Shown here: positions 13,501 through 25,132 of the stretch, piece after piece
Numbering within the stretch: position 1 is the first letter of the stretch
How the letters are laid out: each line of letters begins with the position of its first letter
Assembly (NCBI GenBank): GCA_905250025.1
Contig: CAJNOJ010000031.1
Span: forward strand, 186,001 to 250,000
Source: Adineta ricciae
Lineage: Eukaryota; Rotifera; Eurotatoria; Adinetida; Adinetidae
Reading direction: 5' to 3'
DNA: 64,000 bases
Notes under the pieces: generated by a model
Databases searched by the model: none
What the model was told of the DNA's origin: nothing
What the model saw: the letters and a program-made list of their open reading frames with translations, nothing else
Program-made: the position numbers and the translations under genes

Positions 13501-14406
13501 ACTTACTTGACGTTGAAAAGCACATCATTAGTAAGAAGAACGCAGAGATTTCAATACGAAATAAATTCTTTTTAGTAAGAATATAAATGAGATCACAATG
13601 ATAATGTCTATATTTGAACTAATACTTAACGGTTTTTTCTCTTCTTCTTTCAAGTAAGTGTGCACAACTACTTATTTACTTTGCATTTTCCCCTCATTTC
13701 TCTCTACTCTTCTCATTTTCTCTTAGTCACATACGATTTTCATTTTCTATTAACATATCTATTCATAATTGTCAGAAGAAGAAGAAGGAGACGAAGAATG
13801 AAGGAAAAAGAGAAGTAGATTTACTGAACACGATTTTTCAATAACGAGTGTTAACTGTTTTTTTTCTTTGATTTTCTTTCGCTTGTCTAACTAAATCAAA
13901 AAAAAACGAACTAGACTCATCCAAACGATCGTTTACTTTCTTCTCGTTCTTCTATCTATCCAAATCGTCTCGTACAAATATGGACTTACATTATTTGATG
14001 TTGACGATGTGAATGTATGCAAAGCTTGCTCTTGGAAACAGAGGACTGCGTGAGAAAGACAAAGCACACTAGGAGTGAAACGTGAGGCGACGAATGCCTT
14101 CGGCTGATTTATTTCTTTACTCTCTATGACGTCGCAAATTGTCATGCATGTTTCTCTAGTTGTTTTTTACTCGTTTGTTCTTTCTGATATTGACACAAAC
14201 AGTCGAAGCTGACGAAACGATTCTTTGCTGTTGGCCCACGTTATCTTACTCGCTTCTTTCACTTGTTTTTCGCCTGATTATTGTTGTCTCAGCATGTGCA
14301 TCGGCACTGTTTGGAGATAAAACAGTAACGCCGTTCTATTTATGAGGAACTATGTAAATACATGGAACGATTGCATCCGAAATGAAAAAAAAACATTAAC
14401 TCTTGC
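10546..14406. other. Long region without a supported gene
   Basis: About 3.9 kb upstream of SGK3. It is A/T-rich with short simple-sequence runs (GAT repeats near 10645-10690, poly-T near 12368, poly-A near 13900). Open frames of 60 to 125 codons occur on both strands, the longest being 12702-13079 (+). None shows a recognised motif, a splice pattern or a consistent composition. It may hold distal promoter or 5' UTR sequence of SGK3; nothing more can be said from the sequence. Confidence 0.5.
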
Positions 14407-14858
14407 TCAGCGAATAGAAATTGGTTCAAAAGAAGAATCTCTTAATGAATATTTCATATTGTCATAAATTTGCTTGTAACAATGAATTTCAGTTTTTAAT
14501 AATCGTACTTCTGCTATGGATGATTTCAATTGTTTATCGGTTTTTAAGAGAGTTTCCGTGTAGAAATTCAAAGATATTTTGAAGGTCGGATCGATCATCG
14601 AATGTAAAATAAGAAGCTTTTGCACGAGAATATCGAAGCGCTTGTGAAGAATAATATTATAATGTGTTTTACAAATGAGACGATAAATAATCGATGACGC
14701 TTTTTGTAAAACATCGTTCACACGGGTTTCTATTGATAAACAAATAATAGAAAATGATTTAGATCGTAATTACTTGGATGGAAAAGAACATCGTACCCTT
14801 CAGGTATTAAACGAAACATAAATACCATGTTGAAAATGATTCCTAAAGAGCTACTCAT
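14407..14858 (-). CDS. 135-residue protein with helical/coiled-coil tail, not recognised
   Basis: Two exons (14858-14774 and 14729-14407) join across a 44-bp GT-AG intron and give 135 residues. The start (MSSSLGIIFNMVFMFRLIPE) is preceded two bases earlier by an AG acceptor (GTACTTCAG), and the stop of the upstream coiled-coil gene is only 56 bp away. The second exon encodes a Leu/Ile-rich, mostly helical stretch (FDILVQKLLILHSM, LLKTDKQLKSSIAEVRLLKT). No family is recognised. The close head-to-tail spacing suggests co-transcription with the coiled-coil gene. The two-exon structure and spacing support a real gene; the function is unknown. Confidence 0.5.
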
Positions 14859-14914
14859 ACCTGAAGTACTCCAATAATAATGATCAGGGTCTATTTTCTA
14901 GACACTTTCCTCTT

Positions 14915-17215
14915 CTAGTCAATAGGAAATATTAGAGTAAGGCGGACGGGGCGTGTTATGAATAAATGTTGATCTATATTTACAGGTTTACCTTGTAGAG
15001 ACGACTTTTCATGGGAATTGATTAGTTTCTGGCGATGAATTTGATGTTGATGATCAGCGGTTCTCTTTTTCCATTCGAATAATTGAACTTGTAAATGAAG
15101 GAGCATTTGTTTCAGATTACACGATTGAACCATTTTCATAGGTTTGTTCATGAGGACTCGATTGCGTATTTGTTGGATTTTTTGTAGTAGTTCTTGGTAA
15201 ACACCGTGTCGTTTTCGAAGAGTGGTTTGGTTGTTTTGAATTTGTTTGGTAATTTGTAAAATTGAACGTTGTTTGACGAGAAGAAACCAAGCAATTTGGT
15301 ATTTTTGTTGTGTGGATTGTTGATAGTTTGCGTTATGTAAATTATTTACATGATTTATATGATGAAGTTGTTTGAAAATATTGAGAAATTGATGTTCGAT
15401 GAGAAAAGATTTCTTATGAAGTGATTGTAGATATTCACTGAGATGACTCTTTTGCTTATCGAGACGAATAATTTGGTTTGATATTAATGATGTATTATTT
15501 GTAGTCAAAGCGATCTTTTGTTGAATCTCTTGTGAAAGAATTTGATTCGAATGAAACATTCGTTTTAATTGATGTATTTTCATTTTCAACAAACTTTGAC
15601 TTTCATTACTCGTATTAGTATTAATTCCATCGAGTTTCGCTTTGCTAAAATTAAACACGAGCTTGTCTTTCGAGTAATGCACGATTCTCCTACCGTCTTT
15701 GTATGTAAAAGTGTAGATCGTATTCCAAGGTGGCAAGATTCGGCAGTGAATTGTTCAATTTGTTGACATAGTTCTTCGTTTGATTGATCTGTTGATCGAT
15801 TTGTGTTAATCTTTGAAAATATCTCAATAAACGTCGTCGATTGATGTTCAGGTGGATGATCGATTGATCATGGAGTTTTTCGTAGTACAAGATTTTTTCT
15901 CGTTGTTCTTTGACAAGCGAGAAATATTGTTTTGTTGTGCTTTCAAGAATGTAAATCTCGTGTTGCAGATTGTGATTTGTTGTTGTTAGTTGAGAATGAT
16001 GTTTGATCTCTTCATGAAGATTTGCTTCGATGGATTCGTTCAAAGAAACGATTGGAAGATCTTTCGAACGATGTTGTTCGAGTTGATGTAATCGATGCTA
16101 GAAAAACATAACGGAGAAGAGTGGAGGGAGGAGAGGATGAGATTTACTTTCAATTGATCATTCTGACGATTTTGTGTGGATAAGATCGGAGTCTTTCTTT
16201 TCAATTCTTTGTGAAGTTTTCGATTAGTTTCAATGAGATTTTGTTTGGTTTTATTTTCCTCTTCGATTTCTTTGCGTTTTGTTTGTAAAACTTCAAGCAA
16301 ATGTCGGCTTTTTAGATGCAATTCGATTTGTCGATTCTGGTTCATTTTCGTCTGTTTCGCATAGTCCAACAATTGATGATTGAAATCACTATTTTCCTTA
16401 TTCAATCTCAAAAATAACTTTTTTTCTCGTTCAATTTCATCCTGATTCTGTTGATGTAGATTTAAATCATAAGTAGTGGGTGTTAATTGTAATTGATATT
16501 GAAGAACTCTCGTCAACTGATTCTCTCGTTCATAATTCGTCTGAACATTATGTCTGAAGGTGTGCTGTATTTCAGTTAATTCTATTTCTATCTTATGAAG
16601 ATTCTCTTGAAGACGATACACTTGAATTTGCATGTTGAGGAACTTGAGCTTTTCTTGATTTAGTTTCTCTTGAATTTCCGTACCTATATTACTAAGATAG
16701 GAAATAGAGTTTGAATAGAATTGAGTGAACTTATGCTGATTACGTGTGTGACGAAGATGTCCTATTTGGTCTTGGAGATTCGTAACTGTTTCACTCAATT
16801 GACATAAAAATGGATTCATGTTGGAATACTTTCGAGCGTAGACGTCGCTTGCTAATTTCGGAATCAGATTGTCAATGCTTTTTAAATTCTCACTTGTCTT
16901 GTCGTACTTGTCATATAGGTCGGAAAGTACCTGTTGACCTCGTTGAAGTAAACGACAAATTCGGAACTTGTTTTTTGTGTGTTGACAAATCAGAGTAGTG
17001 TCTAATTGATGTAAAGCTTCGCGAAGACGTTTTTCTTCAAGGATAAGTTCGTGTTTATTCGCTTGTGAATAATGGAAATATTGATAGAGACATAACCAAT
17101 ATTGTTGACATTGGTTTCGTGTTAGTTCGTTAGAAATTTCATCAAGAGCGTAAAGAAAAGTTGAATAATACAAATAGCTCGACGGAGAATGTAGAAACTG
17201 ATTGGCTATGGACAT
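14915..17215 (-). CDS. Large coiled-coil protein (733 residues), possibly axonemal or centrosomal
   Basis: Three exons (17215-16148, 16097-15694, 15644-14915) keep frame across introns of 50 and 49 bp. An apparent frame break near 15700 is explained by the second intron, whose acceptor is TTTAATTTTAG. Almost the whole length after residue about 60 is predicted by eye to be coiled coil, rich in Gln, Leu, Lys, His and Asn, for example RLQENLHKIEIELTEIQH and ELHLKSRHLLEVLQTKRKE. There is no recognisable globular domain or transmembrane segment. Such proteins in ciliated animals are often CCDC/CFAP ruler or centriolar proteins, but no specific homology was recognised, so this is only a suggestion. 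It is followed closely by a small unknown gene on the same strand. Confidence 0.75.
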
Positions 17216-17284
17216 TTTATTGTGATAAGAAAGTTAATATTCTTAGCAACAAAATATGATTTGTAATTAATACGCGCATCATTT

Positions 17285-18350
17285 TTAGTGATAAGAAGGT
17301 GTTATGTAAACAAAACTGAATATTAAAAAGAGAAATATATGTTTCATCGATGGAAAAGTATAGTCTGCATGAGAAGAATCATCCATTTCCACCCAATATG
17401 ATTCATTCGTATATGACTCTATCCAATCTTTGAACACTGCTACGCGTGTGTAAATACCGGAATAACCAGCCATCGCACATCGATATCCACTGCTAGTCAA
17501 ACCCACCAAAATCCACTGTTTTGTCAATGAAGAATATAACATCAATGGACCTCCTGAATCACCTTGACAAGCATCTAGGAAATGAAATAATATAAAGATT
17601 CTTTAGATGAACTATACCATACAATTAATTACCTTTCGTACCATTACCAGCACCAGCACAAAATTGTACAGTTGTATTCACTATCAATAGACGACAATTC
17701 GAAATTCCAGAGTTAATTGTTTGCAATGTAACTTGTTGCAATCTGTCTGGGAGATGACCGCCATAAGACAATCGTCCCCATCCAACTGTGACAACCTATT
17801 GAGTACAAATAAAATAAATTTACACACGAAAACTATTCAATTCACATACAGATTGGTTCGAAACTGGCCATTCACCTGAATTCAAAGTTGATTTTTTCAC
17901 CGAAGGCAAACATATTGCACTGATATTTCCATCACTCATATCAAGCGGAGAGGAAAGTTTCAACAGCGCTATATCATTAAGGAATTTAACCGAATCAAAT
18001 TCAGGATGTACAATTTTCTGTATTACTGTTCGATTTTGCGTACCAAACCATAAAAAATTCGATCCAGCATAGACAATAATTGGTGACTGTAAATATTGAT
18101 ATACACAATGTGCAGCTGTTATTATCCAAGAATCCGATATAATTGATCCAGAGCATAAAAGATAATTATTAATCAATAACGATACAGTCCATCCCCAAGT
18201 TCCTATACTTGCGTTTTCGCCACCAACAATACGACTAGTGATTACTTCATTTGACGAACATCCACAAATACTACTTGAGTTGCATGGATATTCAGTTTGT
18301 CTAGTTGAGTGAGTTAATGTTAGGAATATGAGCACGTAGAAAAACATCAA
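17285..18350 (-). CDS. Secreted or GPI-anchored trypsin-like serine protease (S1A)
   Basis: Three exons. The signal peptide [15 protein letters not shown] is followed by a short Cys-containing propeptide (CNSSSICGC) and the activation site [18 protein letters not shown]. The triad is complete: His in WIITAAHC, Asp in [10 protein letters not shown], Ser in [10 protein letters not shown] (this motif crosses an intron near 17575-17632). The residue six before the catalytic Ser is Asp (DACQGDS), which predicts trypsin-like cleavage after Arg or Lys. The C-terminus ends with a hydrophobic stretch ([17 protein letters not shown]), suggesting a membrane or GPI anchor. No AG acceptor lies next to the ATG, unlike most genes in the window. 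The substrate is unknown. Confidence 0.92.
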
Positions 18351-18775
18351 TGGAAAATGATTCTTCTATCGGAACAGTCAATTAGATATCTTCTTTGAAA
18401 TGAATTTTATGAAAATCACGTCTATTTATATATTTTGATGATGCAAATTATGAAAGCATATCGAAACAACGTTATCTTTACATTTTTCTTTAGAAAATTT
18501 TTCGTTTTTCGTTAATTAATTTTCACATAAAACCATGAGTGCAGACGAAAACAAACAGAAAGACTGTAATGATGCAAATGATGTTACACGATTGAATAGG
18601 AAGTAACCGTCAATGATTCAGAGATGCTCAGGTGCAAATCGTGTTATGATTTATTCGAAAATCATATGAAATCATCTTGAAAAATCGACAATACAATTTG
18701 TATTCGCATTTGCGCACTACTCAAGACTTGTCACATGAAATCGTTTTCATTATTCAACTCTCTAATTAGATACTG
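18351..18775. other. Divergent spacer between protease and SLC9C1
   Basis: A 425-bp spacer between divergent genes, AT-rich, presumably with both promoters. No coding feature is seen. An AG at 18768-18769 lies 6 nt before the SLC9C1 ATG and may be a leader acceptor. Confidence 0.45.
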
Positions 18776-21700
18776 ATGTCGAATGAAGATTTAATCAATT
18801 TCGTTTTGAATTCTCCACCATGCAATAAATCGCATAGTGAAGATGATGAAAATGGACATCATGCACCATATAAACTCATGTTTCTATTCTTTATTTTATT
18901 CATTGGTTGTAAGTCGATATGTCTTTGCAAGTCAGTCATTGATTTCCAACTAAAGGTCTCTTCAAAACAATGTTTGCTCCATTGCGTATTCCCTACACAG
19001 GACTTATTTTACTTCTTGGCTTTATTGGTGGTATACTTTTCAATACTTTTAGCACTGACGAGACATTTCTTCGTATCACAACTGAATCACCGGATTTACT
19101 CGTGGCAATCTTTCTTCCAACATTAGTTTTCGAATTAGCTTATCGCATTGAATATCATGCATTTATGAAATCATTCTATTCGATTCTAATCATTTCAACT
19201 ATTGCTTATTTCGTATCAATATTCTGTATTTCTCTTATGAATAGATATCTCTTCTTCTTCCAACACTGGACTTTTCTACAATGTTTAATCTTAGGCATTA
19301 TTGTCAGCGCAACGCGACCAGTCACGCTTATGCGTCAAGTAATTTTCACACAGTGAATCTTGTCGTTGAATGTATGATTTTATGTAATTCAGATAGACTA
19401 TGGTAAAACAAAACGATTAAATATATTTCTCGAAGGTGAAGCTATGATTAATAACAATTTAGCAATAATTATGTTTACTGGAATGAAAAGTTTCGTTGTT
19501 AACGATGAACTTTGGGATGGTAAGATGCATTTGGCAGTATTCATTGTAATTCAATGACTTTTAGCAATGAAATTTTTCAAAACTATCTCAATAGCCTTGA
19601 TTGGAGGTATTGGGCTTGGTGGTATCGCTGGATTCTTACAAATTCTTGGTTTACCTTACTTCTATGATGATCCAATCAGTGAAGTAACGATTACTATCGC
19701 AGTACCTTATATGCTCTATTGGCTATGTAAATGAGACGCTATTACCGAGTATTAGTAGATCGAATTTGGATTGTAGGCGAACAAATGAATTGTTCTGGAG
19801 TGGTTGCCATTGCTATTCTTGGTCTTTTGTTATCAAATTATAAGACAGCAATTAGTTCCGAAGCGACAATCTTCATGGAAAAGTATGACATTGCACAATT
19901 CATTTCTCCTTCATCATGATCGTTTTCGAATCATAGACTTTGGGACATGCTAACATTGATTGCCAACACAGTTATATATCTACTAACTGCGCTGGTATGA
20001 TGAAAATTCGATATTTGTTGTCATTACTTTTCCTTTCATACAAATATCGTTTAGACTGTCGCAGAATTGATCAAACCCAGTGTACAAATTTCATTCGAAC
20101 CCAATACGATCTTCCTTGAAATAGGACTTGCTGGTAAGTTTTACAAATAAACATCGTCTTCATCGATGGTTTTCTTCTAGCGATCAACTACTTATTCTGT
20201 TATTTGATCAGGTATAACCTATTTGTCCATCTGAAAGAAATATTTGTTCACTATTCTGCGATAGATTTGGAATTCTGACGGTTTTAACATTGTCTACAAA
20301 ATTCTGTACAGTGTATCATTTTTCATGGAAGGAAGGTTTATTAGTGACGATGGGTGGTTTCAAAGGATCGATATGTTTGTTACTTTCATTGGCATTTGCA
20401 AGTGAATTAAAACTTGTTCATCGTCATCAGTCTGCATCGAAATTCAAAGTAGTAAAAAGAAATTCTTTCTGATCCTTCTCCACAAAGACGCATTTCAGTA
20501 TGAAATTTTACTTCACACGACAATCGTTGTCTTTCTTTCCAGCTGCATCAATTCCACTTATTCATTTCTATTGAAAATCTTAGGTAATTTCATAATTTCT
20601 CATATTCTCTCCAGTCTTGTAGATTAACAGATTTTACATCAATATCTCCGACGAAGTATCTTTATATGACACAATGTGTTGAGTCGTTGCGAAGTCTTGT
20701 ACACGATAAAATGCGATGGTTAAAACAAAATAAGTACTTAGCGAACGCTGATTGGATATTCATCGAAACGAATTTCCGAATTGAAAACCCGCATACACCT
20801 TCGAATGAAAATACACACGCAGTTATTCATCCTCAGACAACGGCAATTGAATTTAATCGAACTGAATACGAGGATCTATTCGAAGAAGCAAGAATTCGTA
20901 TTATCAATATTCAAAAAGTGAATACAATGAGTTTCGATTTGGAAAAAGAAAGTCAAATTTTCAATATAGACAAGCTTTTGGAGACAATATCGTGATTATG
21001 AAATTTCCACTGAAAGTGTTCGCATTCTTTCGTCATTGAGTGACTTTGCAATGGATAGGAAAGGAGAATACATTAGTGTTGATCAGTTAAAATATTATTA
21101 CGAGTAAGAGAAGTTAATAAACGATATTTGATATTTTAGTTTTTCGTTAGACCACGAACACTTGACTTTGTATGGAAATATTTGGTAAGAGAAGTGAAGA
21201 AAATTAGTTTAGAATATATGAAATCTCTCCAGGGAAGACTAGTGAAGAAAATACACATGCAAATTGATGATGATTGGAGAAAATATCAAAAGATTCCTGA
21301 AGATAAATGGCGTTTACTCTGCTTTACTATTGTCAATCATCGACGATTCTTTTGGTTCATCATATGTGTCATACTTCTAAATGTTTGTAGTTCAAAATTA
21401 ACGGTCATTTCGATAGAAATTTTTTCAGGTTGTATTAGCAATCATTCGTATTGCTTTGAATGTATCCAATGAAGTTCATTTTATTTTAACGATCATTCAA
21501 AGTGTTTTTGTTGTTATTTATCTATTCGAATCGATAGTAAAAGTAAGTTCGTTCTATTTTATTGGAGTGTAGATGATTGATTTCCAATAGATGTATACAT
21601 TTGGTATACGAGCTTACTTTCGTACATGGATTGATTATCGAATTGAATTAATTCTGCTAATATTCGCTGCGGGAGAATGTATTTTCGAATATTATCATTC

Positions 21701-23822
21701 AGCAAATTCGATTTTCATTTCTCGTCGAACTTGGTCGATTCTTCAAATATTAATTCTGATTCAAATCTTTCGTTTTAGTCGACTATTTCAAGTATGAATT
21801 GATTGATTTCATGCGAAAGTTTTTCATCGAGTTCAAAGATAGTCTGTAATCGCTTATTTGAATACTCTTCTCGAACGACTAGCGAATCGTTACGTGACAC
21901 GTTCGTTGGAATTATGTCGAGCATACATTACCAGTGAAGATGATGTTCTTTCGAAACTACGCCGAATTATCGAAATCGATCAAATCCGAGAACAGTTTCA
22001 TCAGGAATCCATTCGACGACGCGATGAAATAATCACGGAATTAAGTACATTCTTCTATTTACTTCACACGAATATTTTTTGTATCTAGCTTTCATTCAAC
22101 GTGAATATCCAAATGTATCTGCAAGCGTTAAGACAAATGCAACGATTCAAAAACTACTGAATTACTCTAAAAACATGGTGATTCTTTCTAGTAACCATTG
22201 TCATTTCATTTATTGCTTGTTGGTAGATTCATCACATGACAAGCAAAGGATTACTTGGAGAAAATGAAGCACATCGATTGACTGAAGTTTTTCAATCAAT
22301 TTGAAATCATTTGCGAGCGTTTCTGTGGAATATTTTAGAATATCAACCAACGATTACATACGAATCTTGTACCGCCAGTTTTATCCTTTCCTATTCCAGT
22401 CAGTTCCGTTGATCAATAACAAATTTTTTACTTTGTAGCATTTTCAGTTGAATTTTTTATACGTATTTCCATGGCTTCATGACCCTGATGTACTCGAATA
22501 CATCTTAAGTCGTCTACATGTTCAGTTATTCTCTTTAAATGAGTACATTTACAAAGTGAATAACGATGCCCAAGCGATATATTTCATCACGGCCGGATAT
22601 GTCGAAGTATGGTGAAATTTTATATCAGAAAACGATCTTCTTGTCATTCCATAGACGGTTCGAAGTACATCGAAGTCACATAATGTTCTCTCAACTGAAA
22701 AGAATGTTTCGTTTCCACAAAAATTTCAAAGTGCGAATGATCAAGTTTTCGAAAGAAAATCATTCGGTAATGAAGATTTATTTCAATGGTCAGACGATGA
22801 ATCAAATACAAAAGATCGAAGCATTTTTGCTCATCTCAATATTGATGATTCAATACTCAATTTATTTCCAGAAAAAGACTCAACTCTTGTACATCGTATG
22901 TTGCATGCGCCAGGTGATATTCTTGGTCAAATCGATCTGCTTAATGGACAAAAATATACAGAAACATGTAAATGTGTCACCAATACTCTTGTAAAAAAAT
23001 AAAAACAAGCAGAAAATCTTGACAATGCTTGAATATTTATTAGATTTGGTATTTAAAGTCGAATGATCTCTTCGATCTCATCGAACGTTTTCGTCACTTA
23101 CGAATCTTAGAAAAACTATGGCATTACACCGCCTTACAATTAGCAGAAGCGACTCTTTTCGAATATTTGAATACCATAGTTCGTTCAATTCTATATTTCA
23201 TACTATTTATGTATGTAAATTCGATTCATCTAGCCATACAATACAACAGAACAAGAATACATTCATATTTATGGCCATTTAAAACGAGCTTTTCTCATAC
23301 CTGAATCATATTTACTCGAACATGAAATTATCTATTCATCTCATGAACTTATTCTTATTCAGGGTCAACTACAAAACATTGTTTCATCACTGATCTACAC
23401 AGCACCTTGTTTTATTCAGATCGAATTTGGTCAATGTGGTTTAAAGCCTCTCGTAAGTCTAATCTATTCCACAGAATTTCCAAAGCAAATTCAGTTCGAT
23501 TAGAATATCTCCGAAGCTAAAATACTCGTTCTTAGAAGTCCTCATCCAGCACAACACGATGAATTTCTTCAAGCAAATGACCTACCAGATCTATTCACAC
23601 ATGTTATCTATGATGATAAATTAAACATTTTTCTTCCACGTATTGATTCCAATTATAAACATGTAGGGCGGATGCATTAACTCGTACAGTTTAGATTTGT
23701 TCTTCTAGGTTATTCCGACCTCGAATACAGATGGATCAAGTTCTGAGATGTCGAAGAAAACATTACTTGGCCGATTTTTAGAAAGTTTACCGAAATTTCA
23801 ACGACGGGCAATGAATTCATAA
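18776..23822 (+). CDS. SLC9C1: Sperm-type Na+/H+ exchanger (SLC9C1) with voltage sensor and cyclic-nucleotide domain
   Basis: A gene of many short exons. The N-terminal exchanger core has hydrophobic segments (RIPYTGLILLLGFIGGIL, DLLVAIFLPTLVFELAYR, LQCLILGIIVSATRPV, FLEGEAMINNNLAIIMFTG, EQMNCSGVVAIAILGLLLS, TMGGFKGSICLLLSLAFA). It is followed by four segments of a voltage-sensor module (SVFVVIYLFESIVKMYTFGI, then RTWSILQILILIQIFRFSRL as S4). Next come a coiled linker and a cyclic-nucleotide-binding domain (YVFPWLHDPDVLEYILSRLH, NNDAQAIYFITAGYVEV). This exchanger, voltage-sensor and CNBD fusion is unique to SLC9C1. In sea urchin and mouse sperm it alkalinises the cytosol on hyperpolarisation and with cAMP. 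The S4 here shows few basic residues in the stretch I can read. Introns are 45 to 70 bp. All joined exons appear in frame, but small exons make the exact model uncertain. Confidence 0.88.
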
Positions 23823-24091
23823 TAAGACGAACAATCATTCGAATGATAATTTAAAAACTAAATTCAAACGTATCTCTAACCTATGTCTCCTCTTCCTTTG
23901 GAATCTTCTCCGAATCTAGCGACACCTTAACGAGGGTCTTCTAACGACAATACACCAATCGACTAATCAGATGCATTGCTTCTCTTTCTGTTCCATATTG
24001 AAAAAACAAAACAACCACAACATCTCGTGTTTTGTACATTCGTTATCTAGGCCTATATAATATCTAATTCTCTATGAAACTCTTCTTTCAG

Positions 24092-24719
24092 ATGTACACA
24101 TCGTCATTTAATGAGAATTATTCCGAACAATCATTAGCCACGTTCGATGGTTTGTTAAAACAAACACTATGCTCATTTGTACGCTCTCAGATTCTTTTCG
24201 TTGCTCTTCGCTTGGATTTATTTACAAAAATTGATGAATCTCCGACTGGTTCATTGTCTTATGAAGAAATGAAATCACGTCAAATATCATTATCCATGTT
24301 ATCCTATCTCGTTTATCTTCGTTTATTAAAGCGATGTACAGATTCGAACAGTTATGAATGTACACCAGTGACACGTGCGTATTTAGTTTCATCTCGACCC
24401 AATTATGTCGGGTTAGGCATTGGAGTTTGGGATCATCGTCGTCTGTATACATTTGTTCGTCGTATGAACGAAACATTACGATATGGAATACGAACAAACG
24501 AGAGAAGTAACGAANNNNNNNNNNNNNNNNNNNNNNNNNNNNNNNNNNNNNNNNNNNNGGGGTGTTGTTGAACAGTATCGTTTGGGTCGAATCATGTGGC
24601 GTCGTTTTGCTGACTACAATCAAATGTCAGGAGTTATGCGTTCAACGTTCGATCGATACACCAGACAGAACACTGAAATGATGAGTCGAGAGCGACGAAT
24701 CATTCGTGAAGATCCTTAA
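24092..24719 (+). pseudogene. O-methyltransferase-like gene, N-terminal dimerisation part only, broken by a sequence gap
   Basis: From the ATG at 24092 (directly after acceptor ttctttcag) the frame reads a winged-helix dimerisation module typical of small-molecule O-methyltransferases. Its landmarks are SQILFVALRLDLFTKIDESP, LSYEEMKSRQISLSMLSYLV, ECTPVTRAYLVSSRPNYVGL, then RRMNETLRYG. A 44-N gap (24515-24558) follows. After it another frame continues with GVVEQYRLGRIMWRRFADYN and stops at 24719. The SAM-binding Rossmann domain (GGG-type motif) is not seen before the stop or in the 400 bp beyond. Either the gap hides more sequence than 44 bases or the gene is a truncated copy. Such genes are common in bacteria, so lateral origin is possible but unproven. 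Confidence 0.5.
24515..24558. other. Assembly gap (44 N)
   Basis: A run of 44 unknown bases inside the methyltransferase-like gene. Reading frames before and after it differ, so the true gap length is unknown. Confidence 0.99.
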
Positions 24720-25132
24720 AAAATATGAATATATTCCTTCGTTTTGTGTTGTTGCTTTCTTTTTCTTTCCTTCTTTCTCGCTTCACTGTTTTTTTAAAAC
24801 AGATGTTGATTTTCGAATGAAACATGAGTCTTTCTCTTTGAATACACTCACCACGAGACAGAGAGAGAAAATGAGAGAATGATGCAATGGTTTGTAATGC
24901 TTTATATTTTTCATTATTCGCATTTACATCACATTGTATAGGTTGTCAGCTTCCAGCTTTCAGGTACTATAGCAAGTATGTAATTGCATAACTAAGTTTA
25001 GTATGAAGAAATATTTCATGTACCAAAATCCGAGAAATCCTGCATCATAGTAACATCATCTTTTTTGTTAATTATAAATGCAGTAGGAGTTTGGCCGAAT
25101 TCATTATTTGTAAACGTGGATACTTTTTCTAG
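24720..25132 (+). other. Spacer upstream of GTPBP2 with putative leader acceptor
   Basis: A 413-bp AT-rich spacer, probably 3' UTR of the methyltransferase-like gene and outron of GTPBP2. It ends in tactttttctag, an acceptor exactly before the GTPBP2 ATG at 25133. No gene is seen. Confidence 0.45.

Noticed and set aside
15645-15760. Apparent frameshift in the coiled-coil gene: one frame stops at 15690 while another opens upstream.
   Set aside because: A 49-bp GT-AG intron (15645-15693; acceptor TTTAATTTTAG) restores the frame, and the exon lengths sum to a multiple of three.
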